A stretch of DNA of 33,045 nt from Flavobacteriales bacterium CG_4_10_14_0_2_um_filter_35_18 (GTDB taxonomy: Bacteria; Bacteroidota; Bacteroidia; Flavobacteriales; Flavobacteriaceae): NCBI GenBank assembly GCA_002793215.1, contig PFPU01000156.1, forward strand, positions 1-33,045, written 5' to 3'. The stretch's first letter is position 1, and every line of letters begins with the position of its first letter. Made by a program: the position numbers and the translations under genes. Positions 24,942 through 33,045 of the stretch are shown one piece after another. The notes under the pieces are model-generated. The model was not told the origin of the DNA. It saw nothing but the letters and a program-made list of their open reading frames with translations, and searched no databases.

Positions 24942-26066
24942 ATGTCCTATTTTTTGAAACGTCTAATAGTTTCCGTTACCAATGATTTAAGCTCCGACCA
25001 ACGGGTACACAAAGTTTGCACGACCTTGCAAACTATGGGTTTTGAGGTGGTGCTCATTGGTCGAATTCTAAAAAGCAGTGTGCCATTGCAGCGCACCTAT
25101 CAAACCGAGCGGATGCATTTATGGTTTACTAAAAGCTTTTTGTTTTATGCCAATTTTAATTTAAGACTCTTTTTTAAATTGCTATTTTTACGCAAGCAAG
25201 TATTGTTAGCTAACGATTTAGACACACTTTTGCCCAATTTTTTAATAAGTAAATTGTTTGGAATTCCGCTGGTTTACGACAGTCACGAGTTGTTTACCGA
25301 AGTGCCCGAACTCACCACAAGACCTCGCATCCAAAAAATATGGCAAAATATTGAAGCGTTTATTGTTCCAAAACTCAAACGTGTTTATACCGTTAACCAA
25401 TCTATTGCCAATTTTTATAACGATAAATACCACATTCCTGTTAAAGTGATTCGAAATATAGCCCCCGCTTACGCAGATAAACCACTTGACTCCGATTTTG
25501 TTAAAGCGCTTAAGGGAACAAAAAAAATGCTCATTTTGCAAGGCAATGGCATCAATATTGACCGCGGAGCCGAAGAAGCTGTTGCCGTGATGCCATTTTT
25601 AAATAACTGCGTTTTATACATTATTGGCGCGGGCGATGTGTTTGAAATTTTAAAAAAGTTAGTTGCTAATTTGGCTTTAGCCGATCGGGTTTTTATTAAA
25701 GATAAAATGCCTTATAATGAGCTGATGCGCTACACAAAAGCCGCCGATTTGGGCTTGTCGTTTGATAAAAATACCAATCTGAATTACGAATTTAGTCTGC
25801 CAAATAAAGTCTTTGATTACATTCAGGCGCGCACACCACTATTGGTAACCAACCGCAAAGAGGTGGCGCAATTGGTGCTCGAAAATAACATTGGAGCTGT
25901 GGTAAATTCGCTTGAGCCAAAAGCGCTGTCAGCTCAAATTGAAGCCCTTTTAAGCCATGCAGAATTGCAAAATGTTTGGAAACAGAATCTAGAAAAAGCA
26001 GCGCAAATTTACACGTGGCAAAACGAATCAAAAGCTTTAATCAAAATTTATAAAGACCTTGTTTAA
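24942..26066 (+). CDS. Glycosyltransferase, GT4-like (GT-B fold)
   Basis: Predicted cytoplasmic or membrane-associated sugar transferase, probably for surface polysaccharide or glycolipid. The N-terminal domain begins with KRLIVSVTNDLSSDQRVHKVCTTLQTMGFEVVLIGR, a recurring start in Bacteroidota GT4 enzymes, then LVYDSHELFTEVPEL near 112-126. The C-terminal donor-binding half includes LILQGNGINIDRGAEEAV and LGLSFDKNTNLNYEFSLPNKVFDYIQARTPLLVTN, where the Glu of the family EX7E-like motif would lie (NYEFSLPNKVFDY). The length is 374 residues. The next gene overlaps its end by 8 nt, so the two enzymes are probably made together. Donor and acceptor are unknown. Confidence 0.85.
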   Translation: MSYFLKRLIVSVTNDLSSDQRVHKVCTTLQTMGFEVVLIGRILKSSVPLQRTYQTERMHLWFTKSFLFYANFNLRLFFKLLFLRKQVLLANDLDTLLPNFLISKLFGIPLVYDSHELFTEVPELTTRPRIQKIWQNIEAFIVPKLKRVYTVNQSIANFYNDKYHIPVKVIRNIAPAYADKPLDSDFVKALKGTKKMLILQGNGINIDRGAEEAVAVMPFLNNCVLYIIGAGDVFEILKKLVANLALADRVFIKDKMPYNELMRYTKAADLGLSFDKNTNLNYEFSLPNKVFDYIQARTPLLVTNRKEVAQLVLENNIGAVVNSLEPKALSAQIEALLSHAELQNVWKQNLEKAAQIYTWQNESKALIKIYKDLV

Positions 26067-27171
26067 ACACCTTCATATAATTGCTTTCGATATTCCATTT
26101 CCGGCCAATTACGGTGGGGTGATTGATGTATTTTACAAGCTAAAAGCTCTCCATAAATTGGGTGTTAAGGTTCATTTGCACTGTTTTTATGAAGACAGAA
26201 CACCTCAAACCGAACTCAATCATTATTGCGAATCGGTAAACTATTATCCGCGCCAAGCAAAGTTTAAGAGCTTTTTTTCAAGGTTACCATTTGTGGTGCA
26301 AACGCGCAATAGCAAAAGCCTGTTACAAAAATTAGCAGATGATAATTACCCTATTTTATTTGAAGGTTTGCATAGCACTTATCCACTTTTAAGGGCCACT
26401 TTTAAAAATCGAAAAACCATTGTGCGCGTTCATAATGTTGAGCATACCTATTATCAAGGCTTGGCAAACAGCGAAACCAATTGGTTTAAAAAGCTGTTTT
26501 TTAAAATTGAAAGTCAAAAATTAAAATCTTATCAAAGTATATTGAAAAAGGCCACTTTTGTGTTGAGTATTGCGCCTTTAGAACAGCTTTATTTTAAAAA
26601 TTTATTTCAGCAAACACACTACATTCCTGTTTTTCATCAAAATAACCAAGTGAAATCATTGAGCGAGAAAGGAGTTTATGCCTATTATGTGGGCGATTTG
26701 CGCATTGCCGACAATCGAAAAGCGGCACTATTTTTAATTTCAGTTTTTAAGAATTTAGATTATCCGCTTGTTATTGCGAGCAGTTTTAACAATCAATCTG
26801 TCGAAAATAAAATTAAAAAATCGCCTCACATTCGCTTTGTTAAAATTAACGCTCAGGCCGATGCCGACGCGCTTTTAGCCGATGCTCATTTAAATGTGAT
26901 GTTAACTTTTCAAAATACTGGCATCAAGCTAAAGCTGATAAATACCTTGTTTGCCGGACGCTTTTGCTTGACAAATAGCACTATGGTAAAAGATACCGGA
27001 CTTGAAAGCCTGTGCGGTGTTGCCAACACACTAAATGACTTCAAAAATTTGGTTAAAACCTATAAAAAAGAGGTGTTTACAAGCAATGATACCATTATGC
27101 GCGAACGCTATTTAGCTGATTTTAATCCGCTAAAAAATGCTCAAAAGTTAATTGATTTAATTTGGGACTAG
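26059..27171 (+). CDS. Glycosyltransferase-like protein (GT-B fold), TTG start
   Basis: A 370-residue protein with a Rossmann-like N-terminus (HLHIIAFDIPFPANYGGVIDVFYKLKALHKLGVKVHLHCF), a shape common to GT4 enzymes where PxxGG binds near the active site. KTIVRVHNVEHTYYQGL near 117-133 is also typical. The C-terminal donor half is divergent (YYVGDLRIADNRKAALFLI...LKLINTLFAGRFCLTN). No ATG occurs in the first 280 residues, so the TTG at 26059, overlapping the previous gene by 8 nt, is taken as start. Its stop shares CTAG with the convergent ABC-F gene. Role inferred as partner of the preceding transferase. Confidence 0.78.
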   Translation: MFKHLHIIAFDIPFPANYGGVIDVFYKLKALHKLGVKVHLHCFYEDRTPQTELNHYCESVNYYPRQAKFKSFFSRLPFVVQTRNSKSLLQKLADDNYPILFEGLHSTYPLLRATFKNRKTIVRVHNVEHTYYQGLANSETNWFKKLFFKIESQKLKSYQSILKKATFVLSIAPLEQLYFKNLFQQTHYIPVFHQNNQVKSLSEKGVYAYYVGDLRIADNRKAALFLISVFKNLDYPLVIASSFNNQSVENKIKKSPHIRFVKINAQADADALLADAHLNVMLTFQNTGIKLKLINTLFAGRFCLTNSTMVKDTGLESLCGVANTLNDFKNLVKTYKKEVFTSNDTIMRERYLADFNPLKNAQKLIDLIWD

Positions 27172-29024
27172 TTTTCTATTTTCATTGACAATTCAAGCCA
27201 GCGCGCTTCTTTTTTTGTTAAAGTATTACTGATTTCCTGCAATTTTAGAGAATTTTCATTGATTTTTTCTAGGGCGATGTCATTGCTAGCAAATTGCCTT
27301 TCAATGGCTAATTTTTCCTTTTCTAATTTTGAGAGGTCCTTTTCTAATTGCGCAAACTCGCGATTTTCATTAAAAGTCAATTTGCTTTTTTGAGGTGATT
27401 TTTGTCGTGGTTCAAGTTTTTCTTTTAAGAGTTCTTCTTTTGGTTGAGAATCTTCATAAATTCTGTAATCGGAATAATTGCCTGGAAAATCGGTAATTTC
27501 GCCACCATCTTCCAAAATAAATAAATGGTCAACAAGCTTATCCATAAAATAACGGTCGTGCGAAACAACAATCAAATTGCCGGGAAAATCTAGCAAAAAA
27601 TCTTCCAGCACATTTAAGGTGATAATGTCTAAATCGTTGGTAGGCTCATCTAAGATTAAAAAATTGGGATTTTGAATCAAAACCGTACACAAATACAGGC
27701 GTTTTAACTCGCCACCCGAAAGCTTCTCAACATAATCATGTTGTTTTTTTCGGTCGAATAAAAAGCGCTCTAACAACTGTCCTGCCGATATTTTCAAGCC
27801 TTTGGCAAGTGGAATAAACTCACCAAATTCTTTGATGACTTCAATGAGTTTTTGACCTTGCTTAATTTGTATTCCCGATTGGGTGTAATAGCCAAATTTT
27901 ATGGTTTCGCCAACAATTACTTTGCCCGAATCAACAGGTAGTTTACCGGTAATCATATTTAAAAGGGAGGATTTACCTGATCCATTTTTGCCGATTAATC
28001 CAATGCGCTCACCACGGATAAAATTGTATTCAAATTTTTTGATAACTACCTTTTTGTCAAACGATTTAGAGATTTTATGAAGTTCGATAATTTTGCTTCC
28101 TAAACGCTCCATATTGATTTCGAGTTGCACCTTATAATCTTTGCGTCGCAAACTGGCGCGTTCTTTTATCTGATAAAAATCGTCGATTCGCGATTTTGAC
28201 TTTGTGGTACGCGCTTTTGGCTGTCGGCGCATCCAATCGAGTTCTTTTTTAAACAGATTTTTAGCTTTGCCAAGGGTGCTTTGCTCTAGCTCAATACGCG
28301 CTTCCTTTTTTTCTAAATAATTGGAATAGTTGCCTTTATAGCCGTATATTTTACCTTCATCTAACTCGATGATTTCGTTGCAAACACGTTCTAAAAAATA
28401 ACGGTCGTGCGTAACCATTAAAAGGGTGATTTTTTCTTTCTTAAAAAAATTTTCTAACCATTCAATCATCTCCAAATCTAAATGATTGGTGGGCTCATCT
28501 AAAATGAGTAAATCGGGTAGGTTAATTAAAATAATTGCCAGCGATAATCTTTTTTGCTGACCTCCGGATAAATTTTTTACTTTTAAATCTAAGTCTTCAA
28601 GCTTTAACTTTGACAGAATTTGTTTGTACTGCGTTTCAAAATCCCAAGCTTGATGGCGCTCCATCAAATCGAATGCCTTTTGATAAGCCTCTTCATCGTG
28701 TGGATTTTTTAAGGCGTGTTCGTATTGCTGGATGGCCTTGAGCGTGGTATTATCTGAATCAAAAACCGATTCTTCAACGGTCAATTCTTGATTTAGCATA
28801 TTTTCTTGCGACAGATAAGCTATTTTTAAGCCTTTTCTAAAAACAACCTCACCACTATCGGGCGTGTCTTTTCCGACAAGGATATTTAAAATGGTGGTTT
28901 TTCCGGTACCATTTTTAGCGATAAACGCCATTTTTTGGTCTTTATGGATGCTAAAAGACAAGTCTTTAAACAACAATCGGTCACCAAACGATTTAGAAAT
29001 AGTTTCAACAGATAAGTAATTCAC
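27168..29024 (-). CDS. ABC-F family ATPase, Uup-like
   Basis: Soluble tandem ATPase without membrane domains; ABC-F proteins act on the ribosome. The first cassette has Walker A AKNGTGKTT near 36-44, signature LSGGQQKRLSLA and Walker B LLILDEPTNHLDLE. The second has GKNGSGKSS, LSGGELKRLYLC and FLILDEPTNDLDI. Between them is the basic inter-domain linker (KKELDWMRRQPKARTTKSKSRID). The C-terminal tail after about 540 is a charged coiled coil (QLEKDLSKLEKEKLAIERQF), which is the Uup type rather than EttA. The length is 618 residues. It starts with GTG at 29024, because an in-frame stop lies four codons upstream. Antibiotic resistance should not be inferred from this subfamily. Confidence 0.92.
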   Translation of the reverse strand: MNYLSVETISKSFGDRLLFKDLSFSIHKDQKMAFIAKNGTGKTTILNILVGKDTPDSGEVVFRKGLKIAYLSQENMLNQELTVEESVFDSDNTTLKAIQQYEHALKNPHDEEAYQKAFDLMERHQAWDFETQYKQILSKLKLEDLDLKVKNLSGGQQKRLSLAIILINLPDLLILDEPTNHLDLEMIEWLENFFKKEKITLLMVTHDRYFLERVCNEIIELDEGKIYGYKGNYSNYLEKKEARIELEQSTLGKAKNLFKKELDWMRRQPKARTTKSKSRIDDFYQIKERASLRRKDYKVQLEINMERLGSKIIELHKISKSFDKKVVIKKFEYNFIRGERIGLIGKNGSGKSSLLNMITGKLPVDSGKVIVGETIKFGYYTQSGIQIKQGQKLIEVIKEFGEFIPLAKGLKISAGQLLERFLFDRKKQHDYVEKLSGGELKRLYLCTVLIQNPNFLILDEPTNDLDIITLNVLEDFLLDFPGNLIVVSHDRYFMDKLVDHLFILEDGGEITDFPGNYSDYRIYEDSQPKEELLKEKLEPRQKSPQKSKLTFNENREFAQLEKDLSKLEKEKLAIERQFASNDIALEKINENSLKLQEISNTLTKKEARWLELSMKIEN

Positions 29025-29102
29025 AAAATAATTTTAAGATGTTGCAAAGTAACTAAACTTTATCGGTTAGATTGATAGATTTAAAGAGGCATCTTGTGTT
29101 TA

Positions 29103-29147
29103 TTAATTCATCCTACAAGGTTTTTAAAACCTTGTAGGATGAATTAA
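29103..29147. repeat. 45-bp palindrome, REP-like interspersed repeat candidate
   Basis: TTAATTCATCCTACAAGGTTTT-T-AAAACCTTGTAGGATGAATTAA: 22 perfectly paired bases around a single central T. It is in the gap between two divergent genes and lacks a T run, so it does not look like a terminator. Its core CCTACAAGGTTT/AAACCTTGTAGG resembles palindromes I recall as scattered in flavobacterial genomes. Confidence 0.8.
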
Positions 29148-29197
29148 ATTTAACGGCCAAGGTATTTTTATTTTTATTGGTTTGGTTTAAGAGACCC

Positions 29198-29251
29198 ATA
29201 AGGTTTGATTCAAAATTTGTAAAGTTTTAAAGAACAACAATAAAACCTTAT
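29198..29251. repeat. Second inverted repeat in the same intergenic region
   Basis: ATAAGGTTT at 29198-29206 and AAACCTTAT at 29243-29251, separated by 36 nt. It shares the AAGGTTT/AAACCTT core with the 45-bp palindrome and could be a decayed relative, or a chance pair. Confidence 0.4.
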
Positions 29252-29270
29252 AGTAATTATTAAAAATCAC

Positions 29271-29294
29271 TACTTTTAGGGTCAATTATATTTG
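29271..29294 (+). promoter_or_regulatory. Two candidate -7 elements upstream of the fused ABC ATPase
   Basis: TACTTTTA at 29271-29278 (one base off) and TATATTTG at 29287-29294 (exact). The first gives a leader of about 19 nt; the second would start transcription about 3 nt before the ATG, implying an almost leaderless mRNA. Confidence 0.4.
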
Positions 29295-29300
29295 GCATTG

Positions 29301-30977
29301 ATGCTTCAAGTTAGCGATTTAACCATTTCATTTAAAAGCGATCAGGCGCTGCTTGAGGTCGTTCACAAGATTAGTTTTTATCTTAAAAAGGATGAAATTT
29401 TGGGGATTGTGGGTGAATCTGGTTCTGGAAAATCGGTTACAAGTCTTGCGCTAATGGGCTTGTTGCCAACAAAAACAAGCCTAACAGCAGGTAAAATCAT
29501 TTTTAATGGCATTGATTTGAATACCTGCTCTGATAAGGCTTTTCAAAAAATTCGTGGGGCACAAATAGCGATGATTTTTCAAGATCCGATGAGCGCTTTA
29601 AATCCGAGTTTAACTTGTGGCTATCAGGTTCAAGAAATGCTTTTGCAACACCAAAAAATAACAAAACAGCAGGCCAAAAGGGAGGTTATTGCGCTCTTTA
29701 AAAAGGTAAAATTACCACGGCCAGAACCTATTTTTAGCCAATATCCACATCAAATTTCGGGCGGACAAAAACAACGCGTAGTTATTGCTATGGCGATAGC
29801 TTGTAAACCACAAATTCTTATTGCCGATGAACCTACAACCGCTTTAGATGTTACCGTTCAAAAGGAAATCATCACACTTTTAAAAGCCTTACAGCAAGAA
29901 ACTAAAATGAGTTTGTTGTTTATTTCGCACGATTTAACCTTGGTTTCTGAAATTGCAAACCGTGTTATTGTTATGCAACACGGCGCTATTGTTGAGCAGG
30001 GAATCACGCAAGACCTCTTTAAAACGCCGGCAAAAAATTATACCAAAGCCCTGCTAAATGCGCGACCGAGCCTCGATATTCGCTTAAAGAAGTTGCCAAC
30101 TGTTGAAGATTATTTAAATCATACGGTATCAAAAATTGAAATAACAAATTTTGAACGGACATTAAATCACAAAGCTATTTATGGCAAGCCACCACTTTTA
30201 GAAATAAGCCATTTATCGACCTACTTCAAGCTTTCAAAAAGCTGGTTTTCTAAAAACACTCAAATTCTAAAAGCGGTTGACGATGCTAGCTTTAAAGTTT
30301 ATGAAAAAGAAACGGTGGGATTGGTAGGTGAGTCAGGCTGTGGCAAAACCACTTTGGGACGTTCTATTTTACTTTTAGAACAGCCTAATAGTGGGCAAAT
30401 TAAATATAAAGGGGTTGATATTTTAAAGCTTTCGGCTAACGAAGTGAAGCGTTTGCGAAAGGAAATTCAGATTATTTTTCAGGATCCTTTTTCGTCGTTA
30501 AATCCCAAAATGCAAATTGGCGATGCGCTTATGGAACCTATGAAAGTGCATAAATTGTATAAAAATGACCAAGAACGAAAACTAAAAGTACTTGAATTAT
30601 TAAAAAAAGTAGGGTTAGACGAAGCTCATTTTTACCGCTATCCACATGAATTTTCAGGTGGGCAACGCCAACGCATTGGCATTGCAAGAACCATTGCGCT
30701 AAAACCAAAAATTATAATATGCGATGAGTCAGTTTCGGCTTTAGACGTCTCAGTTCAAGCACAAGTTTTAAATTTGCTAAATGCGCTTAAGGCGGACTTT
30801 AATTTTACTTATATTTTTATCTCACACGATTTAGCCGTGGTAAAATATATGGCCGATCAACTTTTAGTGATGCAAAACGGCAGAATTGAAGAGCAAGGTG
30901 ATGCCGACGAAATTTATAAAAACCCAAAAAGTAATTACACTAAACAATTGTTGAGTGCCATACCGAAAGGAATTTAA
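29301..30977 (+). CDS. Fused two-domain oligopeptide-type ABC transporter ATPase (DppD-DppF/YejF-like)
   Basis: ATP-hydrolysing subunit of a peptide/nickel-type ABC importer, with both ATPase domains in one chain. Domain 1: Walker A GESGSGKS near 38-45, FQDPMSALNPS, signature ISGGQKQRVVIAMAIA, ADEPTTALDVTVQ. Domain 2: Walker A GESGCGKTT near 350, FQDPFSSLNPKM, signature FSGGQRQRIGIARTIA, CDESVSALDVSVQ. Each domain ends with the oligopeptide-type Cys-free tail (NYTKALLNARP and NYTKQLLSAIP). Note Ser in the second Walker B region (CDESVSALD) where Pro-Thr is usual; Glu is kept. The track start is a TTG upstream that overlaps a promoter box; ATG at 29301 (MLQVSDLTISF) is preferred, 558 residues. 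No permease or binding-protein genes are beside it. Confidence 0.92.
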   Translation: MLQVSDLTISFKSDQALLEVVHKISFYLKKDEILGIVGESGSGKSVTSLALMGLLPTKTSLTAGKIIFNGIDLNTCSDKAFQKIRGAQIAMIFQDPMSALNPSLTCGYQVQEMLLQHQKITKQQAKREVIALFKKVKLPRPEPIFSQYPHQISGGQKQRVVIAMAIACKPQILIADEPTTALDVTVQKEIITLLKALQQETKMSLLFISHDLTLVSEIANRVIVMQHGAIVEQGITQDLFKTPAKNYTKALLNARPSLDIRLKKLPTVEDYLNHTVSKIEITNFERTLNHKAIYGKPPLLEISHLSTYFKLSKSWFSKNTQILKAVDDASFKVYEKETVGLVGESGCGKTTLGRSILLLEQPNSGQIKYKGVDILKLSANEVKRLRKEIQIIFQDPFSSLNPKMQIGDALMEPMKVHKLYKNDQERKLKVLELLKKVGLDEAHFYRYPHEFSGGQRQRIGIARTIALKPKIIICDESVSALDVSVQAQVLNLLNALKADFNFTYIFISHDLAVVKYMADQLLVMQNGRIEEQGDADEIYKNPKSNYTKQLLSAIPKGI

Positions 30978-31495
30978 AAAGTGCCTTTATAATTTTTTAA
31001 AAAAACATCCCAGTTTTTAGTGGTGTAATAATTTTCGGCGATAAAAACTAAAACAGGCTCGTAATTTTTAGCATCTAAATAGCCTGGTAAACGTGTGATA
31101 ACTTGTGCTTTATCATCAAAAAATACGGTTGTTGGATAACTTAATTTACCGTTTAATAGGGCTGCGGCAAACTCGTGATAGCCCCTTTTACCACTTGAAA
31201 TGTATTTATAATCTTTACCGTCAAAATTGAGATTTTCTTTTTGTTCGCCATTAAATTTAACAGGGTAAAAATTGGTGTTAATATAAGCGATAATCTTAGG
31301 ATTTGAATAAGTATTTTTATCCATTACTTTACAATAATAGCACCAATTGGTATAAACATCTACCAATATTTTTTTAGGATGTGCTTTGTTTAGTGTTATG
31401 GCTTGTTCTAAACTAAGCCATTTAATTTCAGTCTTTTGAGCAAAAGATGACCAACCCAAAAACAATAAAACGCTAAGTAATCCAATTTTTTTCAT
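30974..31495 (-). CDS. Periplasmic thioredoxin-fold protein (WCYYC)
   Basis: Predicted exported thiol-disulfide protein. The signal peptide is MKKIGLLSVLLFLGWSSFAQ with a likely cut before Lys or Gln near 20. The thioredoxin-like domain has the active site VDVYTNWCYYCKVMDKNTY near 46-64 (CxxC = CYYC), an insertion, then the cis-Pro strand SYPTTVFFD near 118. Partners are unknown; related proteins of Bacteroidota act in periplasmic redox or protein folding. The length is 173 residues. Its stop shares TTAA with the convergent ABC ATPase. It lies 80 nt downstream of the POT transporter gene on the same strand. Confidence 0.88.
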   Translation of the reverse strand: MKKIGLLSVLLFLGWSSFAQKTEIKWLSLEQAITLNKAHPKKILVDVYTNWCYYCKVMDKNTYSNPKIIAYINTNFYPVKFNGEQKENLNFDGKDYKYISSGKRGYHEFAAALLNGKLSYPTTVFFDDKAQVITRLPGYLDAKNYEPVLVFIAENYYTTKNWDVFLKNYKGTF

Positions 31496-31575
31496 GATTT
31501 ACAATTTACAACTATAGTCGTAAGGGACTTAAAATGATTACTTAACATTTAAAATAACCTCATAAAAATTAAAAA

Positions 31576-33045
31576 TTATCGCACTTCCTGCATTAACTTT
31601 TTAACTAAAGGCGAAATTAAAATTAAAATTACCCCAGCAATTAAAGCGTAAATAGCCAATTGTTTATAGCCATCGGCATAGATAAACAGCTTTTCTAGGT
31701 TTGAAGCATTCTCGGAGGCAACAGCAATATTTGCCCCCAATAAACCAGCAAAATATTGTCCATAAGCACTGGCTAGAAACCACATTCCCATCATAACAGC
31801 TTGCAGTTTGGCTGGAGATAATTTTGTCATAATAGACATGCCAATGGGCGACAAGCACAATTCACCAAAAGTGATGATAAACCAGCCAAAAGTAAATAAG
31901 TCTAATGAGGTCAGGCCATTTTCATCGGCAAAGAATTTAGTATCGTAAAACACATAAAAACCACCTGCTAAAAACAAAAAAGCCAATCCAAATTTGACAA
32001 CGGTATTTGGTTCAATTTTTCTTTTTCCTAGCCAAAGCCAAACCAATCCAACTAATGCAGCAAAGGCAATTACAAAAAAGGAGTTGGCCGAATTGTTAAC
32101 ACCATTAGGGTCTAGAGGAATTCCAAGAACGGTATTTTTAAGATTACTCGCCGCAAAAAGACTCAAAGAGCCACCACTTTGTTCAAAAAATGCCCAAAAA
32201 ACAATAGAAAACAAGATAAAAATTAGCGCTGCAATGAGCTTTTTATTTTCTTTAAATGAAAAATTCCGCATTTCAAAAAGTAGATAGAGTAAAGAGCAAG
32301 GACCGATAATGTACATAAACAAATCGGTGTAACCCGAATTTGAAACCAACAACATCACAATTGGGATGGCAAATAAAGAACCAATATAAGTGAGGTATTC
32401 GTAAAGTTTTTGTTTTGAATTTTTTAAATCCAACAAGGGAGAGCAGCCTATTTCACCCATTGATTTTTGAGTTTGTACAAAGGTTAGCAAGCTTATAATC
32501 ATTACGATTGCCGCGAAACTAAAGGCGACATTCCACCTTAAATGCGCCGGAATTATTGAAGAAAGCATCGTGCCATTTGCTACAGCAATACACAAATAGC
32601 CTCCAATTAAAGCCCCAAGGTTGATGCCGGCATAAAACAACGAAAACCCAGCATCCCGTCGATTGTCATCTTCTTTGTAAAGTTTTCCAACCATTGTAGA
32701 AATGTTTGGTTTAAAAAAACCAGTACCAATAATGGTGAAACTTACACCAAAAAAGAAGAATTGTTTTGGGTCAATGGCTAAAATTAAACTTCCAATAATC
32801 ATCAATATTCCACCCCAAAATAAGGACTTTCGATAGCCCAAAATCTTATCGGCAAACAAACCGCCAATAAAGGTAAAGGCATAAACAAAAGCCTGTGTTG
32901 CACCGTATTGCAAATTGGCGACCTCGTCGTTCATCATTAATTGGCTAACCATAAAAATGACCAGCATGCCACGCATACCGTAAAAACTGAAGCGTTCCCA
33001 CATTTCACTAAAAAATAAGTACCACAATTGCTTGGGATACTTGCC
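31576..33045 (-). CDS. POT/PTR-family proton-dependent peptide transporter, 5'-truncated by window edge
   Basis: Major-facilitator-type symporter taking up di- and tripeptides with protons. The frame stays open to the window end (GKYPKQ precedes the TTG used by the track), so the N-terminus is cut off by only a short stretch; family members start with a few residues before this. The motif EMWERFSFYGMRGMLVIF is the ExxERFxYYG signature of POT helix 1. The second signature is seen as DAGFSLFYAGINLGALIGGYL near 136-156, and EQSGGSLSLFA in the C-half. About 12-14 hydrophobic helices are visible in 489 residues. It neighbours the peptide-type ABC ATPase, but not as an operon. Confidence 0.93.
   Translation of the reverse strand, partial: GKYPKQLWYLFFSEMWERFSFYGMRGMLVIFMVSQLMMNDEVANLQYGATQAFVYAFTFIGGLFADKILGYRKSLFWGGILMIIGSLILAIDPKQFFFFGVSFTIIGTGFFKPNISTMVGKLYKEDDNRRDAGFSLFYAGINLGALIGGYLCIAVANGTMLSSIIPAHLRWNVAFSFAAIVMIISLLTFVQTQKSMGEIGCSPLLDLKNSKQKLYEYLTYIGSLFAIPIVMLLVSNSGYTDLFMYIIGPCSLLYLLFEMRNFSFKENKKLIAALIFILFSIVFWAFFEQSGGSLSLFAASNLKNTVLGIPLDPNGVNNSANSFFVIAFAALVGLVWLWLGKRKIEPNTVVKFGLAFLFLAGGFYVFYDTKFFADENGLTSLDLFTFGWFIITFGELCLSPIGMSIMTKLSPAKLQAVMMGMWFLASAYGQYFAGLLGANIAVASENASNLEKLFIYADGYKQLAIYALIAGVILILISPLVKKLMQEVR

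Noticed and set aside
27168-29024. ABC-F protein as an antibiotic-resistance determinant
   Set aside because: Linker and coiled-coil tail fit the housekeeping Uup type; no feature of the resistance subgroups can be claimed by eye.
1-33045. CRISPR arrays, transposases, restriction-modification, toxin-antitoxin or phage genes
   Set aside because: None seen on either strand; no regularly spaced repeats and no matching protein motifs.

Overview
This is ordinary core chromosome from a low-GC member of the Bacteroidota, most likely a flavobacterium. The evidence is the gene set (two-ExbD TonB-energising cluster, orphan-looking rpoN, DUF177-rpmF-fabH-accB-accC, a PID-CTERM-like small protein) and the repeated TAnnTTTG box, the known -7 element of this phylum, just upstream of many start codons. 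Species cannot be named from the window alone. I found no phage, transposase, CRISPR array or obvious horizontally acquired island. Both edges cut genes: hppA at the left and a POT-family peptide transporter at the right.

Layout. 1-2.2 kb: membrane pyrophosphatase with a Cys-rich tail, then a strong terminator. 2.2-6.9 kb (+): pyrH, frr, an MMPL/RND-type membrane protein and rfbA. 6.9-10.6 kb (+): asnS, rpoN and a membrane protein starting with TTG. 10.6-13.0 kb (-): exbB, a four-helix unknown, exbD and exbD, energising TonB-dependent outer-membrane transport. 13.0-15.5 kb: tRNA-Ser(CGA), an L-asparaginase, a membrane zinc peptidase and an Lrp/AsnC regulator. 15.5-20.5 kb (-): pdxA, then DUF177-rpmF, then fabH-accB-accC, covering pyridoxal phosphate synthesis, the 50S subunit and the start of fatty-acid synthesis. 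20.5-21.7 kb: ribE (+), a tiny Pro-rich secreted protein (-) and a tRNA with CAT anticodon (-). 21.7-24.8 kb (-): an unknown 118-residue protein, a polyprenyl diphosphate synthase and a umuDC operon. 24.9-27.2 kb (+): two glycosyltransferases. 27.2-29.0 kb (-): an Uup-like ABC-F ATPase. 29.0-29.3 kb: an intergenic stretch with a long REP-like palindrome. 29.3-33.0 kb: a fused oligopeptide-type ABC ATPase (+), a thioredoxin-fold protein (-) and the POT transporter (-).

The packing is very tight. Three convergent gene pairs share a 4-bp palindromic stop (TTAA or CTAG), and a fourth is separated by one base. Several ORF-track starts lie upstream of the more likely start and have been corrected. 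I do not see a clearly new biological system. The most interesting local signals are the extracytoplasmic Cys motifs on HppA and ExbD, the SGSDT variant of the asparaginase motif, the PID-CTERM-like microprotein with a GGT microsatellite, the 45-bp palindrome, and two compact promoter arrangements (lrp overlapping the accC terminator; pdxA/ribE face to face). All family assignments come from motif recognition by eye; no database search was run.
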